Source: Chromera velia (lineage: Eukaryota > Sar > Chromeraceae). From it: a stretch of DNA of 54,709 nucleotides. The DNA is taken from contig JAHBMJ010000973.1 of NCBI GenBank assembly GCA_018398765.1, forward strand, positions 64,108-118,816. The letters are read 5' to 3'. This document shows positions 11,668 to 24,400 of this stretch, one piece after another. The translations under genes and the position numbers were made by a program. Positions within the stretch are counted from its first letter, which is position 1; each line of letters begins with the position of its first letter. Below the pieces are notes generated by a model. The model was given only the letters and a program-made list of their open reading frames with translations. It ran no database searches and was not told the origin of the DNA.

Positions 11668-12746
11668 GATGAAAGAGCAGAAGGAAGGAAGGGTGCAACT
11701 GCTCCAGTTTCCCTGTAAGGATCAAGAAAGTCCTGAAATCAGAATTGGCGGTCTACATTTGAGAGGATCCGGTCCATCCTGCTCCATGCTCAGGGAAGAT
11801 CTGCCGTTCTCGTTCCTCTCGGTTCTCTGTCACTTCATGTGGAAAACCATGACGTTCTTGAAGGAAGTCAGTCTGTAGGACATCGGCAGAGTTTCAGAAG
11901 TGACGACAATACGTCGATTGTCAGCTTGATTGCTTCGTTTATAGGCCGAAAGCTAGAGATGTACGTATATATATACACACTGTGCATGTCTGTATTAAAC
12001 AGCGTACATAGTATTTTTTTTTTTCAAAATAAAAAAAACGTATATATATTTTTGCATCTGTATATCGCTTGTCCCTATTTTTACGTGCCCCCCAATCCTT
12101 TGACGAATCATCGCGCTCGCACGGAGCTCACACCTGGCATTATACGCCTTATATATAGCCGCATGGCATGCACACACATCTTAATTGCATGTTTGTTCTA
12201 GCTTATTCTACCTATCAATTTCTGGCTCTTTTTTGTCTCCTCGTTGATGCTCCTTGTCCTTACTTGTCGTCGATTAAAGGATGATTAATTGAGGGTTGGG
12301 TGTGCATGCTACAAAAACTAGCTCATAAATTATACTACGTGTATATCAACTTCTCTCCTCAAGATTCTCCTCAAAAGCAAAAGGGTTTAATAAGAATACT
12401 TTTAAACTAAACGGCCTCCGGCTAGCTTACAGTAGCCTTGCATACAAAATTTGAAGTTCCATCTTCTTGTACTTTATTCGTTACATAGGAAAATTCTAAA
12501 AATTAGGTATAAAAAATTGGGAGTTCTATAATTTTTTATATCCAATCCAATGAACTCCATCAAAATCCTCTATCAGAATTAAATCCCACTATCCTAACCG
12601 GATTTAATTTTAAGATTGAAGCGTGATACATTTGTTGTAGAGAATCTTTTGGACATTGAAGAAGATTAATAGTTGATAATTTGATTGAACATTTGGTGTA
12701 TATCATGTATATAGCTTAACATACAGCTTCTCCTTACTTTTCACTC
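11668..12746. other. Intergenic region between two minus-strand genes
   Basis: It contains the upstream region of the membrane-protein gene (11668 to about 12200) and the 3' side of the glycosyltransferase gene. A TATA-like run (tatatatata) at about 11966-11975 lies roughly 300 bases upstream of the ATG at 11667. From 12000 onward it is AT-rich with no plausible ORF. Confidence 0.45.
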
Positions 12747-15700
12747 TCAAAAAACATTTGTATCTCTTGATCCAATTTTCCATTCCGACTCACTAGACGT
12801 ATCTGACTCGTACATCGAAGCAGCAAACCAAAGAGCTGCCATTAGGTGACTTTTCTCTAAACCTGCATGCCTTAAGGCGCCCTGGATCACCCGGACGTAG
12901 CACCTGTCTTTCTCCTCTCTACGGAAGGGAAACAAACCCTCGACCTGGACCGAACTTTCTTGCCTTCCATCCCCCACTGCTCGTTCCACCGCTCCTCTCG
13001 CAGGCACCAACGCCAACTGCCCCCGAAGAGCTGCAGCAGCGTGTGCCTCCCACTCATCACACCCCAACGCACTCTTTTCTGAAAAAAGCGAAACGGCCTC
13101 GCGTCTGTAGCATCCGTTGAACCCCCCCAACGCATTCACAAAGGGGAACAATTCTGGGGCCGGACCGAGGAACAGCCTCCTTTCAATCCTCCCGCCTTCA
13201 TCTCCCTTCGTATCGACCTCCATGTCCAAAAAAGACGTCAAGGCACTCACCTCAGGGTTCCTTTCCGCCGCTGTTCTGTACATGGACAGTGCACGCGCAT
13301 CCATTTCTTCAGAGGCTCTCAGAAAAGTCAAGAGCTCGCTGTCTGCCTGCAAAGAGGCGAACGCCAGCTTCCGTGCCTCAAAGAGGACGTCAGACGATGC
13401 ATCTGCCCGGGCAGATACTGCCAGGCAGTCACAAGAGAACTTCAAATTTCCAGAGAACCTAGAACCGGGTTCACTCCCCTCCCCTCCCTTCAAATTGGAC
13501 CGCATGTTTTCGGACTGAGACTCGGCTGACACTGCTCTGCATGCTGTCGTCTCTGCTTTGACACAAGGTACTGAAGCAGGGCACAGAGAGAGCAGCAACA
13601 ACCGTACAGAGATGTCGGGCAATTGCAAGCGGGCATTTTCTTCTGACATGCGCTGTGCTGCTGCTGTCACAGAGCGTGCGGCATCAGGCAGACGTGTGAT
13701 GTCCGTCTGTCTGCAGAAGAGTACTGCAACAGTGAAGTGCGTCACATTTCGCTCTACTGCTTTCCCCCCTGTTTCATCCTCCGGCCTCTTCCCCATTCTC
13801 TGCAAATGCCAAGCCTTCCACAATCGCACAACCTCGCCAAGCTCAGGTACGGCGGCAGCCGAGGTTCCTCCTTCTGCCTCTGCTGTCTGATGCAGCTGCT
13901 GCTCTGTCGAGTGGGTAGCTGCGGAGTCTGGAGGTGATTGCTGAGAGGAAGGGTGGGACGGGAGGGCAGGGGAAGACGACAATGGAGCCCTGAGTAGGGC
14001 CCCTTTTTTCATTCTCTCTGCAAGAAGGTCTGCGAGGGATTCTTTCTGGAGAGAGAAGAACCGAAGAGGCGGTTCCACTGAATCTCTCCAACTCACTGGG
14101 GGAGAGGCAGACGAAGAGAGCGGCAGAGACGCGTTTCTTTCCCCCCCTTCCCCAAGGTTCTCTTCCCTCAAAAGTCCCAGAGCCTCTTTGTGTGCGGGAA
14201 TGTTGGAGAGGACGAAGTCAACATCTGTTTGCAGAACGTCATACAACGCAAAGGACATGCACTCAGTGAAAGATGGAAGGACGACAACTGCGGAGGGACC
14301 TGCACTGACAAACAATTCCGTCACCCCACGCGTGTTCAATTTTTCTCGGAGCACTACATCTTCCCCCCCAACCGACCGCACTGCCGCCCTCAAACTCTTC
14401 ATCTCCCTCCGAATTTCGGGCTCATTGTTCTGTAAGGGACCGACCACAGTCACCTTCAGGCCGTCAAAACGGACGCCCTCAGTTTGACTCAACAACAAAA
14501 TCGCGTCTCGAAACAGGAAAAAACCCTTCCCAAAATTTAACTTTCCGTAGAAGATGATCTCACGCAGCTTCACCCTCTCTGTCCCCGCATCTGCTTCTCT
14601 TTCCTCACCTCCCTGCGCGCCATCCCCCCCCCTCCTGCTGCGTGAGGCGACAACTTCTGCCAGGTCTTGGGGCAATTTGTGGACCACGTTGGGGATGAAG
14701 CTGCGATCACCCGGCATCGTCCTGCAGAGGGGGGACGGGGGAGAAACACAGAGGGACGTGAGATGCATCCAAGTTCTCTGTATCAAATCCACATGCATAT
14801 ACGAAAACTACAATCAGATAATTCAGTGGACACGTCCGGCGGGAAGACAGAGAGACGAAGAGAGAGAAGGGGGGAAGGACACACACACACACACAGAGGG
14901 GGGAGCGGCGGGGCGGGCGGAGTGAGGGAGAACGAGACTGCCCAATCTGCACTTTCATTTCTCACCATGTAGGGGGTAGACCCTTTAGGTTGGACGGGCT
15001 CAACGCCACGACGGAGTCTGCTGATGCGAAAGCGAGTCTTTCTTGGGCCATCCAGGCCAATTCGTAGGCGTGTGCTACGTGCCACATCTCCCGGTGGATG
15101 AAGAAGAGGCAACAGTGGACTTGCAGATTCAAATGAGGGGGGGGGGCGGTCTGTGCCTGTCCCTTTTCCTCTAAGTTCCTCTGTGGACTCGTCAGCAGCC
15201 CCGCCTTCTTTGCAGCCCCCAAATAAAACCCCGTCCCTCTATAGTCGTGCGTATGGATCAGACTGCACACACCGGGGTGAGCAAGCACCCAGTCAAGCAA
15301 AGCCATTGCAGGTTTGGTGGAATGGAATCCCACCCACTCTGGGCGGTCAGCAAAGATCGGAACCACACGTCCTTTCAGGAGGGCGGGTGCTCCAGGGATG
15401 GTGCAGGCTGGGTCGAGGTCAGTACCAAAAGGAAAATCGTGTCGGTCCATTGTCAGGCCCAAAATTAAAATTTCAAATTTTTCCTTTGCCAGTTCGACAG
15501 CTTGGGAGAGGAAGGCACGTCCGAGCCCCCCCGTCCACACAGAGGCGCACCCCACCTCCTCAGTGGCAAAGCAGACGCACTGCACCCCCGGCTCCGCACA
15601 ACGGCGCACGGCTTCGGTGTCAGCTACCGTCATCAGGTGGAGCGGCGTGACATGGCTTCTTCGATTCCACACTGCTCCGAACAGCAGCCAGAGAAGCACC

Positions 15701-15861
15701 GCCACAAAGGATACACACAGGCAAATCTGAGGCCATGTACGAGACAGAAAAGGCTGCGCGAATTGAAGAAAAGAGACACACAATACATGGAGGGCTTTCG
15801 AGTTGCGTCGCCCAAGCCAGTGCGTGACTTTCTCACGACATCCAGACACTCGTCTGCTCAT
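12747..15861 (-). CDS. Golgi-type glycosyltransferase with GT-B (GT4/5-like) and GT2-like halves
   Basis: Exon 1 is 15861-14966 and exon 2 is 14721-12747. The 243-base intron (gtgaga...ctctgcag) joins them in phase 2, giving 956 residues. Residues about 25-65 hold a hydrophobic segment (ICLCVSFVAVLLWLLFGAVW), consistent with a type II membrane anchor. The next part carries glycogen-synthase-like marks: VWTGGLGRAF (cf. the KxGGL loop), HTHDYRGTGFYLG (cf. HxHDW), IPNVVHK, then FYGKLNFGKG and LKVTVVGPLQ, and PSFTECMSFALYDVL at the place of the E-x7-E motif. The C-terminal third looks different: VAVLFCRQTDITRLPDAARS and a GGFNGCYRREAV segment recall GT2 enzymes. Donor and acceptor cannot be named. 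Expected site is the secretory pathway. Confidence 0.75.
14878..14895. repeat. (CA)n in the glycosyltransferase intron
   Basis: Short AC repeat within the 14965-14722 intron. The sense strand reads GTGTGT. Confidence 0.85.
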
Positions 15862-16559
15862 TGCACCCCCAAGCCAGGCAAGTTTCCTCAGCCGTTTCCC
15901 TCTCCTTGTGGATCAGGACTGATGAACCTACCACAACCGTCTCTTTTCAGATATGTTCTTGATATATATATTACGAAGACCAGCGAAGGTTTGGTAAGAG
16001 ATACTGTGACCGACGCTTCGAGATGGACACGTATGGACCGAGCTTGTAGGCTGCTTATACACGCTCATGCTAGTATTAATACAACTTTCAAAGATTTTCC
16101 AAGTCCTGGAAGCTCACAAAGCTTCCCTCACAGTTGCTATCGAAGGAGACGGTCTACATCGGTATACGCAGAGATACGCAGAGTGCATGTTCGACGCGGG
16201 CCGGGGGCCCGGCCGGACGGCCCGCCGGCCGGGGTGCATGACCTTTTGCGCGTGCACGCGTCGGGGCCCGGTCTACCCGAGCTAGCCATCGGCCGCGCAA
16301 TGCCGCGCATGCACAGCTTTCCACACGAGCAAGAGCTAGGTTTGATTCAGTTCAATCCGGCAGTGTTCAATGATGTCACCGTGATGTTGAAGCCGTCCTG
16401 TTTGACCATACTCTTACTTCATGTCTCTGCACTCTGTTTTCTAGCTCGTGTCCATGAACACTTCTTTTCTTCTGCAAACGCACACCTCTGAAGTTCATCA
16501 GTTTGCCATCTGTTGCTTGATCGTCTGACTGTCTGACCTTCATTTGATTCTGTCTGCTG
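15862..16559. promoter_or_regulatory. Divergent promoter region with a GC-rich island
   Basis: It separates the minus glycosyltransferase start (15861) from the plus RING/repeat gene start (16560). At 16193-16235 it has an extremely GC-rich core of GGCCGG/GGGCCC words, followed by CGTGCACGCG and GCGCATGCAC up to about 16313. TGCATG flanks the core at 16184 and 16234. No exon is seen. Confidence 0.55.
15960..15973 (-). promoter_or_regulatory. TATA-like element upstream of the glycosyltransferase gene
   Basis: tatatatat about 100 bases upstream of the ATG at 15861 on the minus strand. Placement fits a TATA box, but no start site can be shown. Confidence 0.4.
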
Positions 16560-19500
16560 ATGCCTGGATACATCGACTCTCTCTTTGTGGACCCCCCGGG
16601 TCTGCAAAGCATCCTGCGCTGTTCGTTATGTGATCGTGTCATGAAAGACCCCCGGCAGTGCCCGTACAACGAATCTCACCTCTTCTGCCGGGACTGTGCA
16701 ATGTCAGTCAACAACTCAGACAACCCCGCTCGTCTGCGTGTCTTGCTTGCATCCGCACAGACAACAAGCTCATACATGTTCTCACCTTCTTCTATTTGCA
16801 GGTCATATCTTCGCGTGCATGGGTGCTGTCCTTTCGACTCCCGCACCCTTCCTCTTCACAAACTCGTGAGGAACGGGAGGATCGAGCAGGCCATCAACGA
16901 ACTGGAGGTGAAGCCTGTGATGGACAGGACAGACCTCACACTTGGAGAGTACATCCTGCTGGTCGAAAAGTTCTGTACCTGTCCGAAGGAAAAAAGGGAG
17001 AAACTAGAGGGGGGGGAGCCTTACACGCAGCTGGCTGTCCAGTCTCTGTCACCGACCAAAAGGTCTTACCTTACTCTCCCCCCTCCCAGACTTTCACCCA
17101 CAGCCACCACCTGTCTCTCCCCCGAGACCTCATCTCCCTCCCCAGTCTCCAAGCGCTCCCCTCCAAAGACAAACATCGACGTCACCGTACGGGTTCCCGC
17201 TGGCCGCCCGCCTTCAAAGCAGTCGGAGGGGAATGAGATGGGAACTCTGGTAGAGGAGGGGGAGGTGGAGGAAGAGGAAGGGGGGGAGGTGCCCGTCACT
17301 ACAGCTCCAGACCTAACCGTTGTAGGGACCGGAATGCCAATCCACCCAACACCCTCAACAGACCAGAGAGGCCCTCCCATTGGATCTGGGAAGGGTGCAG
17401 AGAGACAAGGGGGCAGCAGACCGCCATCAGCGAAGAAGAACCAAAACCGGAACGCTCCAACTTCAGACGGATTCTCTGCTCAGAATGCCCATGCAGACAT
17501 GCGAGCTCTCTTGGCTGCCTCAGGTGACTCCCACGCGGAGCATTTACTCTCTCTCATCGGAGGAGGAGCAGGCGACCTTCTGGGGGGGGATTCACCTCTG
17601 ATAGACGGGGGCCTGCCGTCTCCTTACCCGCATGAAAATGCGGTTCTGCTCCAAATCCTTCAGGCACAACAACGCCAGCTTCTCCAGCAAGCGGGTGGGA
17701 GAGCAGCAGGAGACCCGGAGGGACATTCTGAGGAGGAGAGACAGATGACTCCCCTGTTTGGGGCCTCTTTGCCGCCTCTCGGAGGGTTCGGAGCTTATGC
17801 AGCGAGGGCAACTGATCAGGCAGCCCTCATCACAGAGGCCCTTCGGTTCTCTCTCCGATTGCAGGTGCGCACTTTAGTCTTTTTTTGTCGCCTGTTTCCC
17901 GTTCTCCATTCGTTCATCACCTGTTTATCGATATGGAATCGTTCGTTCGTTCGTTCTTTCCCCCCCCACCCATGATCTCATCCCTTTATTCATTGATTCT
18001 CTCCTGCCCATCCCAGCATTTCTTCTTCTCTTTGCGAGCCGTCCTGGAGTTCTCATGCCTTGCCCTTTTCATTTGCCACTCTGCAGAGGGGCTTGGTGAA
18101 GCAGATAGTTCGGGCAAGCGGAACTGGAGGGTTCCCGATGACTGTAGGGGCAGGGGAGCTCTCTGCTGCTTTGAACGGGGTTACCCTACAGCAGCCTGAC
18201 AGGCAACATGAGGAACCTCAGCAGGGACAGGCAGGGACAACGGGAAAGGGGGGGAAAGGGAAGAAAAAGAGCAAGAAGGGAGGAAGGAAAAGGGAAGAGA
18301 AGGAGACCCTAACTTTCGTCACTCGGCAGGGCCTCTCGGTGTCTGCCCTGGGCTCCCTCTCGTGGATCGAGGCAGAAATGCCAGTCGGGACCAAAAATGC
18401 GAAAATGCCGGTGCCTCCCACAGCTCTCATTCACGTCCCACCAGAGGGCCTCGCAGTTCTCTTGGATGCACAGGTGAGGGCGGGGGGAAGAAAAACAGAG
18501 TGTGTGTAGATACAAATGCAAAGTTACTAGAGCAAGTGTGACTCCCTTTGAACACGCTGTTCCCCTGTCCTGCCTTTACTGCCCTGCTTCTTTTCCCCTC
18601 CCGTCTGCAAATCGAATTTCTCTCTCGGGAAATTCTTTCTGCATTTTTCTCAGTTCATTCATTTTGCCTCTGAATTTGCCTGGAACGAGATTACCGCTGC
18701 TCGGCACCGCAGTGGACCTCTCTTGTCTTCTGATCTTTTCTACCCACCTAAACTGTGTCTTCTTCTCTTTGGTGTCCGCTCAACTTTCTGATGCATGATG
18801 CTCTTCTCTTCTCTTCTTTCCCAGGTCAAAGCGGAGAAGCGGAGGGCAAAGCGAGATTGGGAGAGAACACGCATGGCTAGAGAGGAAGTGGCAAAGAGGG
18901 CAGCCCAACTTATCTCTCTGTTGAATAGGAAGGACAGTACAAACAGCGTCGGAAGCCGTGCAGGGGGGGGAAAGGGGGGGGAGGAAGAAGGAGACTTAGG
19001 GACATCTCTGGAGGGCTTCGAGGAGACGGGAGACGAGGACGAGGAGGAGGAGGAGACTGAGGATGACGAGGAGGGTGGAGAGGAATTGACGTATGAAGAA
19101 AATTTGAAGATCCTGAAGACTGCGCGTTTGGCTCTCGAAAGACTTGAAAAGGCTGAGAGAGACGAGGGGACAGGGGGAAAATCCCACATGAGTCCTACAG
19201 CCCCCTCCATGTCATCTGATCATGAACACCTGTGCAACCAGGTCCGTATTTTCGTTGTTCCTGTATCGGTTCTTCTTGCTTTTAGTCTGTATGTTGTTTC
19301 ATCGCTCCCCCCTTGCTTCTTCCCTTTACTCGCATAGTGCCGCACTCGCAGGGTCGATCTGCTTCAGATGAGAGCGGAATACGTTTCCTTGATGGACACA
19401 CTTCTTGGTCTCCGTTTTTTGCTACGAATGTGCGTCCGCCCCTGTAGATCAGCTCTACGTCACTGCATGAGCTCATGCAAACTCCATCTCCATGCAGGTG

Positions 19501-21442
19501 GTTCCCCTGGCGTCGCTTGAAGCCTACGCAATGGGAGAGGGTGAAGAAGACGACGACTCCTCTCCCTCCAACGGGGAGGGGGGGAAGGCACTCGAGGACA
19601 TCCTCCCTCCCAAGGGGCCGCAGAGGACCCAGGAAAATGCCGGGGCCCGTGAGAGAGTCAAGAACGCAAAAACACAAGTGAGTGGGTCGTCATCCTCCCA
19701 CTTCTGCCCCATTTGCAAAGCTCGGCCTTCTTGTTTGGACTGTTTGTTCGTGTGCTTCATTCTGCTTTACCCTCTTCTTCTCTTGTTCGTGTGCTTCATT
19801 CTGCTTTACCCTCTTCTTCTCTTGTTCGTGTGCTTCATTCTGCTTTACCCTCTTCTTCTCTTGTTCGTGTGCTTCATTCTGCTTTACCCTCTTCTTCTCT
19901 TGTTCGTGTGCTTCATTCTGCTTTACCCTCTTCTTCTCTTGTTCGTGTGCTTCATTCTGCTTTACCCTCTTCTTCTCTTGTTCGTGTGCTTCATTCTGCT
20001 TTACCCTCTTCTTCTCTTGTTCGTGTGCTTCATTCTGCTTTACCCTCTTCTTCTCTTGATTCCGTCTCTTCCAGGAAAGCGAATACGTCCAGGGGCAGAC
20101 CGAGGTCATCTCCCCCCCAGAGAAACATGGTGGAGGCAGGGGTGGGGGAGCGAAGGCTTCGTTCAACGTGCGGACAGTCCTCGGCGCTTTTCCTGGGGAC
20201 CCTCCGACGTTTGAGGGAAAGAAAGACGATGGAGGAGACGACAGGAGACTCCTTTGTGAAGTCGACTATAATCCGGGTACGTGAGTTGATGGATGGTCGA
20301 CAGGGTACACAGGGACGCTACTTTTTGAAGAGATCCCAACTCTTTCCCGCCTTGTGTAGCCAAGAGAAAACTGCTGCTGCAGTGTGGCGACACATACAGA
20401 GAATTTGCTTTTGGGAAGCATGCAACAAGACAGCCACTTCCCCCAGAAGCATCAGTGAACCTCCCTCCCTGCCTGCCTGTTGATTTGCCTGTTTGCCTGT
20501 CTGTCTGTCTGTCTGTGTGCAGACACCCGACGACTTGTGGCTGCCTTCTCCTTGATGGGGGACCAACTTGACCTCTCCACTGTATGGCTTGCAACGAATC
20601 TGGAAGTCACGGGACAGGGGTACGGGGAGATCGTGGCAAGGGGGAAGCAAGGTCGGTCGGTTGAGAAAGAAGGAAAGAATTTGAATCAATCGAAAGACCT
20701 GCAGGTTGTACTCTCTTCCTTCCGTTCTCCTTGGCCTTTTCTCCCCATTCGAGCATCCCAGTCTGGCGGGGTACAGCTACAGACAGAGGTTGAGATTTCT
20801 CTCTGACACATGCAGGCACATCCTTCTCCCGCCATTGCTTGAACCCTGCCTGACTCGTCCTCCTCGAAATAAGTAATCTCTCTCTCTCTCTGCAGCGTCA
20901 AAAGAGAGAGGAAGCGTGAGCTCGGCAGCACCTTCACAGCTGTCGCAGCCAGTGAATGTCAGGGTCCGCAAAGGGGCGACTCCACATGGTAAGTCGGTAG
21001 ATAGATAAGTCAGGCTATTTAGATCAGTCCTTTCCTCGTTCTTTCCTTGCGTAGCCTTGGTTTTTCCAGCATACGCATTGTTTTCTTACTTTTTCTGCGT
21101 CTTCACTTGTGCTCTCTGCCTTTCCCTTAATCCATTCATATTGTCGCCCCACTTCTGCCCTTTCCGTTCTTTCTCCCCTTTCCGAACGTGCCTTCGGGCA
21201 TGAAGGGAAAAGCCCTACCTGTCGCCTCTTTTCTTGCATGTCCCCATTGTCTCTGTACTAAGAGAATGATCAAAATTTGTGTCAAAAAATTCAGGCTCGA
21301 ATCTGATCGCCTCTGAGGGCAAGCGCAAGCAGAAGGCACCGACTCACATCAGACAGCACTGGTCTCCCGAGACAGACACCGACAAGAGTGAGAAGGGCCC
21401 AATCGCCAGGCGACCTACAGGTAAGCGTCAGACAGAGACGGG

Positions 21443-21473
<31 letters not shown>

Positions 21474-24400
21474 CGCTTCAATAGGCTGTTCTATCCTTAT
21501 GAGACCAACCCTGTGAAACCTTTCCCTGGCTCCTTCAACTGGTTCTCTGTCCAAAAACTGGGAATACATGATCCTCTACAATTTCAGACCTGCTGCCCCA
21601 TCTGTGTCCTGTCTGACTTGGCCATGCACAGGAAGCTCCAATGAACAAACAACTGCTTCCTTCCTGCAGGTTGGCTTCCACCAGAGACCACGGCAACCTT
21701 GCACAAGCTAGACGAGGACGAAATAGCGAAGGATGCAAAGGGAAAAGGAGGAAAGAAGCAAAGGGGCGAGGTCAGGGTGGAGCAGTCTGCGGCATCCAAG
21801 GCCCCCAAGCCGAGGGTCAACAGAATTCTTACAGGTGGGTGATCTATCCGAACACAACACTTCATCAAGGCATTGCATGGCAAAAACCAAATCCACAAAA
21901 CTTCATCAAAGCATTGCATGGCATCAACCAAATCCACAAAACTTCATCAAGGCATTGCATGGCATAAACCAAATCCACAAAACTTCATCAAGGCATTGCA
22001 TGGCAAAAACCAAAATTTAATCCACAAAACTGCTGCCTTCTGCGTCCTTTTTCTGGTACATTTTGGCACAACCTCTTCCCGTACTTCTTCTTTCTTTTTG
22101 TTTGTCGACATTTTTGTGTATCTGTCTGCCTTTCCGTCTTTCTGTTTGCAGGTTGGGTGGCTCCTGTGAATCAAGAAGAGCTGATGGAGGAGGCCCGGTT
22201 CGAAGATACGAAACGGTCCTCTGGAATAGAGAAGGACGCAGAAGGAGGTGAGTGCCTTGATTTGTTTTTCTTCTGCTTTCGAAGGGGAACACATAATTGG
22301 TATAGTCGCCCTACTAGATGGAATGTGTGCGGGTCGGAGATTGGAGGTCTTTCTCTTTCGTTGGGAACCTCACTCATTCCAGAAACGGCCCTCCCACCCT
22401 ACCCCCATGCACTCACTGATCACACTTCCTCTCTCCCTGAATCCCTCCTCTCTGAATGAGTGCAGCCGAGCGACACGCGCACATTTCAGTTGCCGCCCTA
22501 AAGCCTGAGAAGGGAAAGGTGGCCCGACGTCCCACCGGCTTTGTCCGAGGTCCCCCTCCACCAGTGGAGGAAGACGAAGACGATGAGGAAGAGCCTTCAC
22601 GAGGGAATCCGAAGGGGGCAGCATCCTTTGCCACTGGGACAAAAAGTGGGGGAGGGAAAGTCACCCGACGTCCCACGGGGTTTGTCCGGGGTCCCATTCC
22701 AACGGATGACGATGATGAAGATGAGGACGAAGAAGAAGAGGGGGGGCCTCGCGGAGCCACGAGCTTCGCAACGGGCACGAAGAGGGGGGGGGGGAAGGTA
22801 GCACGTAGACCCACCGGCTTTGTCCGTGGTCCCATTCCCACCGATGACGATGATGAAGACGAAGAAGAAGAGGAAGAGGGACCCCGTGGGGCAACATCAT
22901 TTGCCACAGGCACCAAGAGTGGGGGTGGAAAGGTTGCAAGACGCCCCACGGGTTTTGTGCGTGGTCCCATTCCGACCGACGACGACGATGAAGATGAGGA
23001 AGAGGATGAGGCGGCCGGGGGTGATGCAAAGGAGGTTCGTTCTCTTGTGTCTGACGCACGCACGATAGAGGATCTGAGAGACGAGGACCAGTCTGAGGTT
23101 TGGAACCCAAAAGAAGAAGGGACAGTCAGATTCACAGCCAAGTCTATGGACAGACCTCAGCACAAGGGACGAGTGAACAGACGGCCAACGGGATTCATCC
23201 ACGGAGTCCGACCCCCCAGTGCGATCGAGGAAGAGCTTGAGCCCCCAGAAGAAGCAAAGCAGCCTCCCGTTCCCGTTGCCCCCATCACCATTACACAAGA
23301 GAAGACGCGTCATTTGGATGTTCGACGAAAGAGCAACCAGAGTAGCGCCTCTGGAGTTTCCTCAATTCTCAGTAAGGGTGGAGGGAAGAAGATGAAGAAA
23401 AAGATGACACTCGCGTTCAGTGCAGACACACGAGAGGAGGACGGAGGCAAAGGCCCTCTCGTCTCTTTTCCCAAGGGATGGCGCAAGAGTGTCGCCAACG
23501 CGACCCCCGAGCAGTTGACGAAACTCCTCACAGGGGAGGCAGACCTCGAGGAATTGGGTCTCGCCGCCCCCCAGCAGGACGCCAACTCGAAGGCTGCGTC
23601 CTCTGGGGGCAAAGCAGGGACGGATGGTGGTCAGAAGAAGAAAGGTCATTCAGCCTGTCAGGCACAGTCAGCAAGACTAAGTGAACGTAGAGAGTTCAGA
23701 TGCTTGAAGAACCTTATTGCATCACGGCCGATGTCCTCGAAGAGTGAGCATCAAAATCCTTTTTCTATTCGACCAGTCGACATCTGCAAAGGAATACATT
23801 TTGAGCTGCGAACTGAAGAATTGTTCTTGAATGTTCACATATTTTTGTGTTCGGTGTGGCTGTTTTTTTCTTCATTGCTGCCTGCCACGTACAAATGTCG
23901 CTCCCGTCCCGCAAACGACATCAACTATTCTGTCTGCAGGTGGAGCCAGGGTTCAGATGGGTGAAGGGGTTGAGGAACCAAAGGGTGGAAAGGTCAAGAG
24001 ACGACCCACCGGTTTTGTGCGGGGTGCGCTGAGCAACTCTGCGAACGATGGGGACGACGAGGACGGTGAGACGGTCCACTACACGAATTCCGGCCCTCGA
24101 AACACGATGATGAGAACGCTTGAGAGCAACGACGAAATGACATTCAAAGTCAAACTCGCATCGGAGGACGGACGAAAGCGCACACTGGCCGCACAGCGTG
24201 GTGCCTCGGCAATCTCTGAGGCCTCCGCCAAAAGCGAGAAAACTGACGCTTCATCAGTCAGTGGCATTCTCCGACGGCCGTCCCGTAAGGCTGCTGCGAA
24301 GAAAAAGAAGGCGGGACTGACCTTCAGTGCCGACACACGGCAGGAGGACGGGGGCAAGGGCCCTCTGAACGCTTTCCCGAAAAATTGGAGAAAGAGCATT

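Noticed and set aside
16193-16313. GC-rich segment as a possible structured RNA or rRNA fragment
   Set aside because: It is a palindromic GGCCGG-type run without conserved rRNA words, and similar islands occur upstream of other genes.
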